Origin: Kribbella catacumbae DSM 19601
GTDB taxonomy: Bacteria > Actinomycetota > Actinomycetes > Propionibacteriales > Kribbellaceae
Reading direction: 5' to 3'
Assembly: GCF_000372465.1 (NCBI RefSeq)
Contig: NZ_AQUZ01000053.1
Coordinates: 185-62,380 of the forward strand
DNA length: 62,196 nt
Shown: positions 24,977 through 33,485 of the stretch, one piece after another
Layout: each line of letters opens with the position of its first letter
How positions within the stretch are numbered: position 1 is the stretch's first letter
The notes under the pieces: generated by a model
The model's database searches: none
What the model saw: only the letters and a program-made list of their open reading frames with translations
Told to the model about the DNA's origin: nothing
Made by a program: the position numbers and the translations under genes

Positions 24977-26376
24977 TGTCCACGCTATCGACCCGGTTTC
25001 CACGGCCGGAGCGCAATGCGGTCCTCCTCGGGCTGAGGCCGATCCAGGTCGCCCTCTTAGCGGCCTGTGTAGTCACGACCACGCTCGTAGTCGTCGCTCA
25101 GACAACCTTGACGATGAAAGCGATCGGGTTGAGCAGCGCGGGCTTGTTCGTGGCAGCCGCGTTCTCCCGGGCGGAAGGATTGCCAATGCATCGATGGCTG
25201 GTACTACGAGCCGCCCACCTCTGGCGACCTCGCTCGTACCGGGCTCAGGTGATGCAACCCCGCCAGCATGAGCAGCTCGATTTGCCTGGCGAGAAGATGC
25301 GACTGCTGAGCTGGAATTCGTCGATCGGGATCATCCACGACCAGCGAAGACGCAGGCTCATTGCCGTGGCGCGAATCGAGGGGCCGGCGCATCTCCTGCA
25401 GAACTCCGACGAGCAGGAACGGCGCGTAACGGCGTACGGACGGATGATCGCGGGCCTCTGCCAGGGCAATCGGATCGCCCGAGCCCAGATCCTCGAGCGC
25501 ACGCTCCCGGATCCGGGCGACGAGGTGGGCGCGTGGGCCAAGAAGAGGAACGTCGATCCAACGACACCAGCGGGTGCGATCTACACCGAGTTGCTGAACA
25601 GAGCAGCACCTGCCGCCGCGAGGCACGAGACGCTGTTCGCCTTCGCTGTGAATCTCGACGCGGTATCGCGCGAGGTCCGCAAGCACGGCGGCGGGATCAC
25701 GGGCGCAGTCGCAGTACTGGAGTCTGAGGCAAGGGCGTTCCAGACCTCGCTTTCGTCAGCGGGAGTCATTGGTTCCTGGCTGGCCGCGGACGACTTGGCG
25801 ATGAGTCTGCGACTCGCGTTCGACCCGGCGATGGTACGGGGTTCGAAGGTGCTCGAGGGTGCCGAGGCCGGGCCGTTGGCCATTGACGCCGACTGGGATC
25901 TCCTCCGGACAGACTCGTCGTTCCACCGGGTCTACGTCATCTCGGAGTGGCCGCGGGTGCGGACCACACCGTCCTTTCTCAGTCCGCTGCTGCTGAAGCC
26001 GGGTATCCGACGTACGTTCACGCTGGTTTTGCAGCCGATCCCGATGGCAAAGGCCTTGCGCGATGCCCGACGGCATCAGGTCGAGCGGATCACCGACCGG
26101 GCCACCCGGAAGAGGATCGGTCAACTGGAGACCGAGGAGGACCGCCAACAAGACGCGGACGTCGCGCAACGCGAACGCGACCTGGCCGCCGGCCACGGCG
26201 ACGTCCGCTGGCTCGGCCTCGTGGTCGTCTCTGCAGACGACGAGGAGAAGCTCGACGACGCCTGCATGGAGATCGAGATCGCAGCAACCCAGGCGCTGCT
26301 GGACCTTCGCCGCCTCGTCGGTCAGCAGGCCGACGGCTTTCTGGCGGGCGCTCTACCGTTCGGGATTGGACTCTGA
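24976..26376 (+). CDS. SCO6880-family conjugation protein
   Basis: A 466-residue protein of the SCO6880 type, found beside VirB4 in actinobacterial conjugative elements. Two transmembrane helices lie near residues 25-70 (VALLAACVVTTTLVVVAQT; GLSSAGLFVAAAFSRAEGL), as in VirB3, followed by a long cytoplasmic part that resembles the N-terminal, ATP-site-free domain of VirB4 (RARIEGPAHLL-like strands; WLAADDLAMSLRLAFDP). Thus VirB3 and the VirB4 N-domain appear fused in one protein, with the ATPase domain encoded separately by the next gene. Start and stop overlap neighbours by one base. Confidence 0.8.
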   Translation: MSTLSTRFPRPERNAVLLGLRPIQVALLAACVVTTTLVVVAQTTLTMKAIGLSSAGLFVAAAFSRAEGLPMHRWLVLRAAHLWRPRSYRAQVMQPRQHEQLDLPGEKMRLLSWNSSIGIIHDQRRRRLIAVARIEGPAHLLQNSDEQERRVTAYGRMIAGLCQGNRIARAQILERTLPDPGDEVGAWAKKRNVDPTTPAGAIYTELLNRAAPAAARHETLFAFAVNLDAVSREVRKHGGGITGAVAVLESEARAFQTSLSSAGVIGSWLAADDLAMSLRLAFDPAMVRGSKVLEGAEAGPLAIDADWDLLRTDSSFHRVYVISEWPRVRTTPSFLSPLLLKPGIRRTFTLVLQPIPMAKALRDARRHQVERITDRATRKRIGQLETEEDRQQDADVAQRERDLAAGHGDVRWLGLVVVSADDEEKLDDACMEIEIAATQALLDLRRLVGQQADGFLAGALPFGIGL

Positions 26377-27641
26377 TGGACCTGCTGGTCGATGCTCACC
26401 GTGCGACAACCCGGATCGCCCAGGTTGCCTACCCGTTCCTGGCAGAAGGTGGTTTAGGGGCCGACGGCACCTATATCGGCTCCGATGTCTTCAGTGGCGG
26501 ATCGTTCGTGTATGACCCCTGGGTTCTCTATCAGAGCCGGGTCATCACCAATCCGAACGTCCTGCTGGCCGGTGTCATCGGCAGTGGCAAGTCGTCAACG
26601 GCCAAGGCTCTGATCACCAGGTCGATCGCTCTCGGCCACAAGGCCTACATTCCTTGCGATCCGAAGGGGGAGTGGACTTCGGTGACCGAGGCAATGGGCG
26701 GTACGGCGATCAAACTGGGCCCCGGCCTGCCGGCTCGACTGAATCCCCTCGACTCTGGCCGACGCCCAGACGCCGTGGCTAGCGACGAATGGGACCGGAT
26801 CGTCTGGTCTCGGCGCCGCGCGCTACTGGGCACACTGGCAGAGTCCACGCTCGGCCGCCCGCTCGCTGCCATCGAACACACTGCGCTGGACCTCGCCCTG
26901 GAGACGGTCTGTGCGCAGGTGCCGACTCCGACGATCCCAGACGTGGTTGTCGCCCTGTTCAAACCGGACGACCGCTGGGCCGAACGAGTCGGCTTGAACG
27001 CGAGCAGCCTGACGACCGACGGGCGGGAGGTCGCGCACGCGATCAGACGTCTTGTTCACGGAGATCTGTCCGGGATGTTCGACGGGCCGTCGACGACCGA
27101 GTTCGACCCGGCCGCGCCGATGGTCTCCCTGGACTCGTCCTGGATCGGCAGCGGCGGCAACGACCAGGCACTCCGCCTCACCTTGGCCTGCGCGTCATCG
27201 TGGCTGGAGGCGGCCGTCGCTGACCCTGCGGGCGGGAACCGCTACATCGTGTACGACGAAGGCTGGCGTGTGATGCGTGATCCCGCCTTGCTCCGCCGGA
27301 TGCAGGAGCAGTGGAAGCTCTCTCGAGCCTGGGGGATCTCCAACGTCCTCATCGTCCATCGCCTGTCCGACCTGGCAGCTGTCGGGGACCTGGGATCAGA
27401 AGCGAGAGCTCTGGCAGAAGGCCTGCTCGCAGACTGCTCGACGCGGATCATGCTCCGTCAAGAGTCGGACCAACTCGCCCGAACGGCGAACCTCCTCGGC
27501 CTCACCGACGTAGAGATCGCGACGATTGCCAAGCTCCCCAAGGGCCGGGCCCTCTGGCGCCTGCCGAACCGATCATTCGTCGTCCAACTGGTACGCCATG
27601 TCCGTGAGGTCGAACTCTTCGACACCGATGGGCGGATGTAG
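26376..27641 (+). CDS. VirB4-type conjugation ATPase
   Basis: A 421-residue ATPase. Walker A is GVIGSGKSST near residue 66-75, Walker B is RYIVYDEGWRV near 290, and the motif HRLSDLAAVG follows, as in VirB4/TraU proteins of actinobacteria. It lacks the usual N-terminal VirB4 domain, which the upstream SCO6880 gene supplies. The enzyme powers pilus or channel assembly at the membrane. The ATG overlaps the upstream stop by one base; the VirD4 gene starts two bases after its stop, so the three are likely coupled. Confidence 0.85.
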   Translation: MDLLVDAHRATTRIAQVAYPFLAEGGLGADGTYIGSDVFSGGSFVYDPWVLYQSRVITNPNVLLAGVIGSGKSSTAKALITRSIALGHKAYIPCDPKGEWTSVTEAMGGTAIKLGPGLPARLNPLDSGRRPDAVASDEWDRIVWSRRRALLGTLAESTLGRPLAAIEHTALDLALETVCAQVPTPTIPDVVVALFKPDDRWAERVGLNASSLTTDGREVAHAIRRLVHGDLSGMFDGPSTTEFDPAAPMVSLDSSWIGSGGNDQALRLTLACASSWLEAAVADPAGGNRYIVYDEGWRVMRDPALLRRMQEQWKLSRAWGISNVLIVHRLSDLAAVGDLGSEARALAEGLLADCSTRIMLRQESDQLARTANLLGLTDVEIATIAKLPKGRALWRLPNRSFVVQLVRHVREVELFDTDGRM

Positions 27642-27643
27642 GC

Positions 27644-29398
27644 ATGCGACGACCACGAAACAGCCCGCCGATCGACACATCCGACATGGTGATCGCAGTT
27701 GCAGCGGTCGTAGTGGCTTGTACAGGGATGTTGCATCTAGCTGGCGGCTTGGGCTGCCTGCTGACGACCGGCCGATGGGTCGAAACGGCGTGGACTGACG
27801 CGTTCGGCGTTCTGCTTCACCCTGGCAACCCGGCAGTCGCCTTTGGGCTGAAGCGAGATGAGCTGCAACCTACGACGTACTGGGCCGTTCTGGGTGTGCT
27901 GATCGGTGGGCCATCAGCTTGTGGCGCGCTGGTCGGTCAACTGATCCTGCGGCGCAGAGCAGGTGCAGCTAGCCGAGGACGTGCGCTTGCGACTCGTCCC
28001 GGGCTAGCGAGCAAGGCCGACATCGAGGCGTCAGTTGGCCGCCGACAGGTGGTACGCCGTGGACGCGCGGCGCGGCCGCTTGCACCAAGCAACTCGCCAG
28101 CTGAGGTCGGCACCCAACTCGGACACTCCCGGGGCAGCGAATGCTGGGCGTCGGTCGAGGATTCAGTGATCGTCGTTGGCCCGCCACGTTCGGGCAAAGG
28201 CCTGCATCAGATCATCGGCGCCATCATCGATGCACCCGGCGCTGTCGTGACGACGTCCACCCGACCGGACAACCTCGTGGCCACCCTCGGGTTGCGCCAC
28301 AAGATCGGACCAGTCGCGGTCTTCGACCCCCAAGGCCTATCCAACGCAGAGGGAATCCGCTGGTCACCGGTCCGCGGCTGCGAGAACCCCACTACGGCGA
28401 TGGTGCGGGCCACCGGGCTCGCCGCCGGCGCCGGCTTCGCCAAAGGCGGCGTCTCGGACGGCGCCTTCTGGCACGGACAGACCGAGATGGCCCTCCGCGG
28501 ACTCCTCCATGCTGCCGCGATCGATGACGCCGGCATTGGCCAGCTCTACCGCTGGGGCCTCGAGCCGGCCTCAGCCATCGAAGCTGTCAGCATCCTGAAC
28601 CAGTCATCGTTGGCAGCCGAGGGCTGGGGCGACACTCTGGACGGCATCGTCCGGATGGAGAGCAGGACTCGCGACGCGATCTGGGCTGGCGTCCGTTCCG
28701 CTCTCTCCGCGCTAGCTGACCCTGCCGTCCGTAAGGCGTTCGACCCGCCACCGGGGGAGGGCCTCGATCCGGCCACCTTCATCCAGGAGAAGGGCACCAT
28801 CTACCTTCTCGGTACGGGTGCCGGTGCCAGCGCAACGTCGTCCTTTATCGCAGCGCTGCTTGAAGACATCACCGAATCAGCCCGTCAGTTGGCTGCCAAG
28901 AACCCTGGTGGCCGGCTGGAGCCACCTATGTCTCTGGTGCTCGACGAGATCGCCAACCTCTGCGCCGTACCGTCCCTGCCTTCTCTCATGGCAGACGGCG
29001 GAGGCTCCGGCATCTCCACGCTGGTCGTCATCCAGTCTCTTGCCCAGGCACGCGACCGTTGGGGTGAACAGGCGGCAGCGGCGATGTGGGACGCCGCCAC
29101 CCTCCGCCTCATCCTCGGCGGCTCCGCCCAGACGCGCGACCTCCAGGACCTCAGCGCCGTCTGCGGCGAGCGGGACGAAGAGCTACGCAACTGGAGCCGC
29201 GGCGCCGACGGAGCCCGCACGATCTCAACCAGCACCCGCCGGATCCCAATTCTCCCGCCTGACGTCATCCGCACCCTGCCCTTCGGCGCCGGCGTACTAC
29301 TCGCCCGCACAGCCCCACCGATCCTCCTGAAGATGACCCCATGGACGGATCGCGCAGATGCCGAACAGATCCGCGAAAGCATCTTCGAAACCACATGA
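27644..29398 (+). CDS. Type IV coupling protein, VirD4/TraG-like
   Basis: A 584-residue coupling ATPase. Two N-terminal transmembrane helices (VIAVAAVVVACTGMLHLAGG; YWAVLGVLIGGPSACGALVG) anchor a cytosolic motor with Walker A GPPRSGKG near residue 180 and Walker B SLVLDEIAN near 432; GTGAGASATSSFIAALLEDI lies between them. The DPQGLSNAEGIRWSPVRGCE segment is typical of the family. The protein recruits the relaxase-DNA complex to the channel. It overlaps the next gene by four bases (ATGA). No lesion is seen. Confidence 0.9.
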   Translation: MRRPRNSPPIDTSDMVIAVAAVVVACTGMLHLAGGLGCLLTTGRWVETAWTDAFGVLLHPGNPAVAFGLKRDELQPTTYWAVLGVLIGGPSACGALVGQLILRRRAGAASRGRALATRPGLASKADIEASVGRRQVVRRGRAARPLAPSNSPAEVGTQLGHSRGSECWASVEDSVIVVGPPRSGKGLHQIIGAIIDAPGAVVTTSTRPDNLVATLGLRHKIGPVAVFDPQGLSNAEGIRWSPVRGCENPTTAMVRATGLAAGAGFAKGGVSDGAFWHGQTEMALRGLLHAAAIDDAGIGQLYRWGLEPASAIEAVSILNQSSLAAEGWGDTLDGIVRMESRTRDAIWAGVRSALSALADPAVRKAFDPPPGEGLDPATFIQEKGTIYLLGTGAGASATSSFIAALLEDITESARQLAAKNPGGRLEPPMSLVLDEIANLCAVPSLPSLMADGGGSGISTLVVIQSLAQARDRWGEQAAAAMWDAATLRLILGGSAQTRDLQDLSAVCGERDEELRNWSRGADGARTISTSTRRIPILPPDVIRTLPFGAGVLLARTAPPILLKMTPWTDRADAEQIRESIFETT

Positions 29399-29766
29399 CC
29401 GACGACCTGACCCGGGCATTAGGCCTGATCCCACCCAATGATCCGTACGTCGTCTGCTGGCGCGACATGGACGCCGCCGACATGCGCGACGAACTGGACC
29501 GCCTGGCCACCTGGGTCGACTGGGCAACTGAGCGCTACCGCCTTGACCACAAGGTCATCCCACCCTGCTGGTCCAACCACGGTGCCCTGGTCGAAGAACT
29601 CTCCGCCCTACGCACCTTCTGGGAAGCCTGCTACCTAGAGGATTCGGCCCCGTCGGACCCAATGAGCTTCCACCGCGACCTAACCCTTGCCATCCGCCGC
29701 CTCAGAGACTGGAGCTCCATGCTCGGCTGCTCCAGAACCGCTCATCGACCTGAACAGCCTGCTTGA
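29395..29766 (+). CDS. DUF4913-like protein, end of the conjugation operon
   Basis: A 123-residue soluble protein with the tryptophan-rich pattern RLATWVDWATERYRLD, IPPCWSNHGALVEELSAL and FWEACYLED, which fits the DUF4913-type proteins often encoded beside VirD4 in actinobacterial elements. Function is unknown. The ATG overlaps the VirD4 stop (ATGA), so it is probably translated with it and may act with the coupling protein. It is the last gene of the operon; a convergent regulator gene follows. Confidence 0.65.
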   Translation: MTDDLTRALGLIPPNDPYVVCWRDMDAADMRDELDRLATWVDWATERYRLDHKVIPPCWSNHGALVEELSALRTFWEACYLEDSAPSDPMSFHRDLTLAIRRLRDWSSMLGCSRTAHRPEQPA

Positions 29767-29829
29767 GGGTCCAAGATCACCTGGTGGCGCCGCGAACTCA
29801 GGGCTGCACGCGCGGCTCTTGGCCAGAGC

Positions 29830-31032
29830 TTAGGTCGTGAGACCCATTCTTCTGGCGAGTTGCCGGACCGGTGGTGTCGAACGCTTGCCTCTGTGGAGGA
29901 GGTCCAGGACGAGTTGTCGGGCCATTGGCCGGTTGTGCACGTGGGCCGGCGCGAGCCGTTCGGCAGTGAGGAGAGCATCGAGGGCTGCGTCGTCTCGGTG
30001 GGCCATGGCGAGGCTTCGGGCGCGGCAGGTCCAGTAGTGGGTTCGGCGTTCGGTGGAGCCGATGGCGTCGATGGGGACCTGGTCGGAGAGGCCGAGTGCA
30101 TCGGTCGGTCGGCCGAGCTCGACGGCGGTCTCGAGGGCGTGGAGAGCGACGTTGGGTGCGTTGAATTGGGTTTGCCAGGTGTTGCCGGAGGCAGGAGCCA
30201 CACGCGCGGCCTCGGCGAGGTGGACCTGTACGTCGGCTTCGGCCCAGAGGCGGGAGCTCGTCACGGCGGCGCGTAGATGCATTGCGCCCCAGAGTGCAGT
30301 CAGCTCGGCGTCTTTTCCGACGTGTTCTTCGAGTCGGTCGATGCCCTCGATTGCTGCTGAGCGGGCCGAGCGGAGGGCTTCGCCGCCGGAATGCAGCCAG
30401 ACTCCGCACAGGTCCCAGGTGGCTGCCGCCAGGGGAGCGGGGTTGCCGAGGGCTTCGGCGGTGCGGACCTCGAGCTCTACCGCGGTCCAGGCGAGGTCGT
30501 GGTGGCCGGTCAGGTCAGAGGTGACGCGGGTGATGTGGCAGACCCTGACGAATAGGGCAGCGAGCTCGTCATGTGCGGGACCATCGCTGGCGCGCAGTGC
30601 AGCTGACACGTCGTCGACCAAGGCAGGCATGATGCCGCCGAGAGCGGCGAAGTTGGCGGCCTGGCGTAGGTCTTCGGCTGCGATCACCTCGGTCCGAAGC
30701 TCGGCGAGCGAGCGTGGAGCGCGTGCGGAGTCGCGGTAGCTGGGCATGAGGGCACGTTGGAGTGCAAGCCTGAGCGCGGGGATGCCGTTGTGGCCGGAGT
30801 CGAGGTCGGGGGTGCCGTGCCGGTAGGGCTGGCCGGTGAGTTCGGGCATTTCGACGCCGAGTACGTCGGCGACGCGGTCAAGGACGCTGAAGCGATCGAG
30901 CGGGATTGCGCCTCGCTCAGCCTGGCTCACCCAGCTGACGGAGTATCCCAGCGCGTCGGCCAGTTGGCGCTGTGTCCAGCCTTTGCGCTTGCGTGCGCGG
31001 GCTACCCGTTGCCCGGCGGTCGTGCTCGTCAT
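29830..31032 (-). CDS. XRE-family regulator with TPR-like sensor region
   Basis: A 400-residue regulator. Residues 7-60 form a Cro/C1 HTH (RVARARKRKGWTQRQLADAL, then GYSVSWVSQAERG), and the rest is a helical TPR-like array with Ala/Leu/Asp repeats. Such actinobacterial regulators sense a peptide or small ligand through the TPR part. The gene is divergent from another HTH gene at 31250, with about 220 bases between them, and convergent with the conjugation operon, so it is a candidate controller of transfer. The start is the first codon of the family-typical HTH. Confidence 0.8.
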   Translation of the reverse strand: MTSTTAGQRVARARKRKGWTQRQLADALGYSVSWVSQAERGAIPLDRFSVLDRVADVLGVEMPELTGQPYRHGTPDLDSGHNGIPALRLALQRALMPSYRDSARAPRSLAELRTEVIAAEDLRQAANFAALGGIMPALVDDVSAALRASDGPAHDELAALFVRVCHITRVTSDLTGHHDLAWTAVELEVRTAEALGNPAPLAAATWDLCGVWLHSGGEALRSARSAAIEGIDRLEEHVGKDAELTALWGAMHLRAAVTSSRLWAEADVQVHLAEAARVAPASGNTWQTQFNAPNVALHALETAVELGRPTDALGLSDQVPIDAIGSTERRTHYWTCRARSLAMAHRDDAALDALLTAERLAPAHVHNRPMARQLVLDLLHRGKRSTPPVRQLARRMGLTT

Positions 31033-31249
31033 CGTGTCTGCCTCTCCAGCTTCCGGCTAGCGCATCACAGTGGAAAGTCTCTCACCGACTGTCCCCGGCC
31101 GCGGCAAAGTCGCAAAAACTCTGCGAGTGCGAGGGCTGTCAAGAGGGCCAAAATTGTTACACAGAGCAATCCACGTCGCGGGGCTACAGCGGGAGCAAGG
31201 AGCTGATCATGGTGCGGGTGGTTTCACCGGTTGAGGGTGGCAGCGGCTG

Positions 31250-32605
31250 ATGCCCGCGGTAGGGCCTCGCCATCCATTAGCCGCGCTACGCGCGCGGGCG
31301 GGGCTGTCTGCGCTGGCGTACCTCGGACGTGTCGACGAGGAGCACCGCGACCTTGGCTACGGGCCGATGGCGCTCCGGCGCGAGAAGGTGACTCGTTGGG
31401 AGTCGGGCAGTGTGGTCCCGGACGCGGCGGCTCAGCACGCGATGAGTCAACTGCACGGCGTACCGCACAGCGTGGTGAAGCAGTTGGGCTGGCCTGGATG
31501 GTTGCTGCAGGCCTTCCCGGACGACCACGCCGTCCTCCACAGTCCGTGGACCCCGGCGGGTACGGTGGTTTCAACCGCCGCTTCCGCGCAGGGAGGATCG
31601 ATGGACCGTCGTGGATTCCTGATCGCAGCCGGTGCGACGCTTTCGTCGCTGGGTGCTGAGTGGGCCGGTGCGCTTGCGGACCCGCTGTCGGCTGGGGCCA
31701 CCTCGGGCAGGCGTCAGGTGACAACGGCGATGATCACGCGGCTCGAAATGCGGCTCGACGATCTCCGGCATTTGGACGATGTGCTTGGCGGAGGCGAGGT
31801 GCGGCCGCTAGCGGTTGCGGAGTTCAACCTCCTCAGCCAACTGGCCGGCGACACGGTCTACGACGCGGCGACGGGGCGTCGACTGTTCGCGACTCTGGCC
31901 GAGGCGGCCCGGATCTGCGGATGGCTTCACTTCGATGCCGGCCGCCATGCGGCTGCGCAGTCGTACTACATCTCCGCGTTGCGTGCATCAGCGACTGCGG
32001 GGGATCGTGCCAGTGGAGCGAACGTGCTCGCGTTCATGGCGATCCAGACGTATTCGGTGGGCAATCCGCAAGACGCGGTCAACCTGGTCCGCACCGCTCA
32101 GGAGCAGGCACGCTCGGCGACGCCCCTCGTTCGGTCGATGCTGCACATGCGTGCTGGGCGAGCACTGTCGAAGATCGGCGATCGAATAGGCTCCGCCAGG
32201 GAACTTGAGGCGGCTCGCCAAACGTATGCCGCGGGCTCCCACGACGATGACCCACAGTGGGCGTACTGGATGTCGGCAGCAGAGATCGAGATGATCGCCG
32301 CGTCGTCCGCGCTCGAGCTGGACGATCCGCGGCAGGCGCTGATTAGTTTCGCCACAGCGCGCGATAGTTCGTACGCCGCTGATGGCTATGCGCGAGACAA
32401 TGCGCTGTACCTCGTCAGAGCCGCCGACGCCCACCTGCGACTCGGCGACGTCGACGCTGCTTGTTCGGCGGCCACCCATGCAGTTGACCAGAGCGACGGT
32501 GTCGACTCTGCTCGTCCGTCGGGTGCGTTGAGCGACTTTCGGCTGAGTCTCGCGCCCTACCGCGCGTCTCGGTCCGCGCAGGAGTTCCTCGCTCGCACCG
32601 GATAG
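31250..32605 (+). CDS. HTH regulator with TPR-like C-terminal region
   Basis: A 451-residue protein. The N-terminal section (LAALRARAGLSALAYLGRVD, then REKVTRWESGSVVPDAAAQH) is an XRE-like HTH with the recognition helix around TRWESG. A middle segment RRGFLIAAGATLSSLG is hydrophobic and twin-Arg-like but internal, a known feature of this actinobacterial regulator type. The rest is TPR-like (AARICGWLHFDAGRHAAAQS; ALRASATAGDRASGANVLAF). It is divergent from the regulator at 29830. A role in element or host regulation is inferred. Confidence 0.75.
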   Translation: MPAVGPRHPLAALRARAGLSALAYLGRVDEEHRDLGYGPMALRREKVTRWESGSVVPDAAAQHAMSQLHGVPHSVVKQLGWPGWLLQAFPDDHAVLHSPWTPAGTVVSTAASAQGGSMDRRGFLIAAGATLSSLGAEWAGALADPLSAGATSGRRQVTTAMITRLEMRLDDLRHLDDVLGGGEVRPLAVAEFNLLSQLAGDTVYDAATGRRLFATLAEAARICGWLHFDAGRHAAAQSYYISALRASATAGDRASGANVLAFMAIQTYSVGNPQDAVNLVRTAQEQARSATPLVRSMLHMRAGRALSKIGDRIGSARELEAARQTYAAGSHDDDPQWAYWMSAAEIEMIAASSALELDDPRQALISFATARDSSYAADGYARDNALYLVRAADAHLRLGDVDAACSAATHAVDQSDGVDSARPSGALSDFRLSLAPYRASRSAQEFLARTG

Positions 32606-32915
32606 GCGTCCCCACACCTTACGTATGAGCCGCGCATGCCACCCTGGATGCGTGGCCTCCTTGCGTCGCGCCTCCTTTTCCTTGCCTGCAGCAAGCAACT
32701 TTCCAAGCTTCAGAGTGCCTTATGTGCAACAAATCCAGGGAGAGGCAACATCGACGCAACGTCGATCGTAGGACGCAACAGCGAGGCAACGTCTGATCCC
32801 TGGCCGATAGGGTTCCTGGTCCGCTTTGGTAGTTGAGCATCACCACGGAGGCGGGTTGCCAACCTCATCCTTCCCGCCTCCGTGGATCCACCCGACCGAC
32901 CATGGGGAGAAGCTC
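32606..32915. other. Non-coding interval carrying GCAAC iterons
   Basis: About 310 bases without a supported gene, between a regulator and a small membrane-protein gene. The middle holds the iteron cluster listed separately. Nothing else is recognised. Confidence 0.5.
32726..32791 (+). repeat. GCAAC iteron cluster
   Basis: Five hexamers GCAAC(A/G) start at 32726, 32745, 32756, 32775 and 32786, giving alternating spacings of 19 and 11 bases. The pair GCAACA-N5-GCAACG occurs twice with a period of 30 bases (32745-32761 and 32775-32791). The regular spacing is like protein-binding iterons or operators. Confidence 0.6.
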
Positions 32916-33038
32916 GTGACCGGCTATTGGCTTGTGGCCTCAGCCCACACCGCCGTCCAGTACGGCCTGATCGTCCTCGCAGCGTTCATGTACGGCGGAA
33001 TCGTGCGCGACATCAATCAGGAGCTGCGGGACCTGTGA
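32916..33038 (+). CDS. Small single-helix membrane protein (40 aa)
   Basis: A 40-residue protein starting at a GTG preceded by GGGGAG. It contains one hydrophobic helix (HTAVQYGLIVLAAFMYGGIV) and ends in a charged tail (RDINQELRDL). Its stop overlaps the ATG of the next gene by one base, which supports both as real genes. No family is recognised. Confidence 0.5.
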   Translation: MTGYWLVASAHTAVQYGLIVLAAFMYGGIVRDINQELRDL

Positions 33039-33241
33039 TGTCGACCTTCGCGTCACATGAGTCGCGGGACCACGTGCAGGTTTGGTTCGGCGATTTCCCG
33101 ATCGCCAGCTACAGCGCCGAGCCGGCGCTCGCCGCACGGCACGCCGGGGCTATGAGGCGCCGCTTTCCTACCCTGCGGGTCACCCACGAGCAGATCACAG
33201 CCCACCAGGATCCCTCCACGACCGTGGAAAGGCCCACCTGA
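33038..33241 (+). CDS. Small hypothetical protein (67 aa)
   Basis: A 67-residue soluble protein: HVQVWFGDFPIASYSAEPAL, then RRRFPTLRVTHEQITAH. The overlap of its ATG with the preceding stop (TGATG) indicates coupled translation with the small membrane protein. It looks like a compact alpha/beta domain; no known family is recognised. Two long hairpins follow the stop directly. Confidence 0.5.
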   Translation: MSTFASHESRDHVQVWFGDFPIASYSAEPALAARHAGAMRRRFPTLRVTHEQITAHQDPSTTVERPT

Positions 33242-33244
33242 ACC

Positions 33245-33373
33245 AGCGGGACCGGGCCCTTCAGCCGGGCAGGTGCAACCTCCAATCCCACCTGCCCAGC
33301 CCCGGTCCCGCTGCCTGAGTCCTCGTCCGTGAGACCGCGTCATTTCCTCTGTGGGTTTCACGGACGAGGACTC
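33245..33373. terminator. Tandem long hairpins
   Basis: Hairpin 1: AGCGGGACCGGG (33245-33256) pairs with CCCGGTCCCGCT (33301-33312), and the inner arms GGGCAGGTG (33267-33275) and CACCTGCCC (33289-33297) also pair. Hairpin 2: GAGTCCTCGTCCGTGA (33317-33332) pairs perfectly with TCACGGACGAGGACTC (33358-33373). They lie just after a stop codon, like terminators, but are unusually long. A similar tandem pair occurs at 50300-50431. Confidence 0.7.
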
Positions 33374-33485
33374 TCCTCAAACCGGTGGGCGGGCGGGCCA
33401 GAAGTGGTGGCGCGCTCGCCCACCGTTCCAGCCGCAAACTTCGCGGGCCTCAACACTGGGGCCGCGCAATCGAAAGGATCAGTAC

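Noticed and set aside
32726..32791. CRISPR-like array
   Set aside because: The repeats are six bases with 5-13 base gaps and there are no cas genes; iteron-like binding sites fit better.
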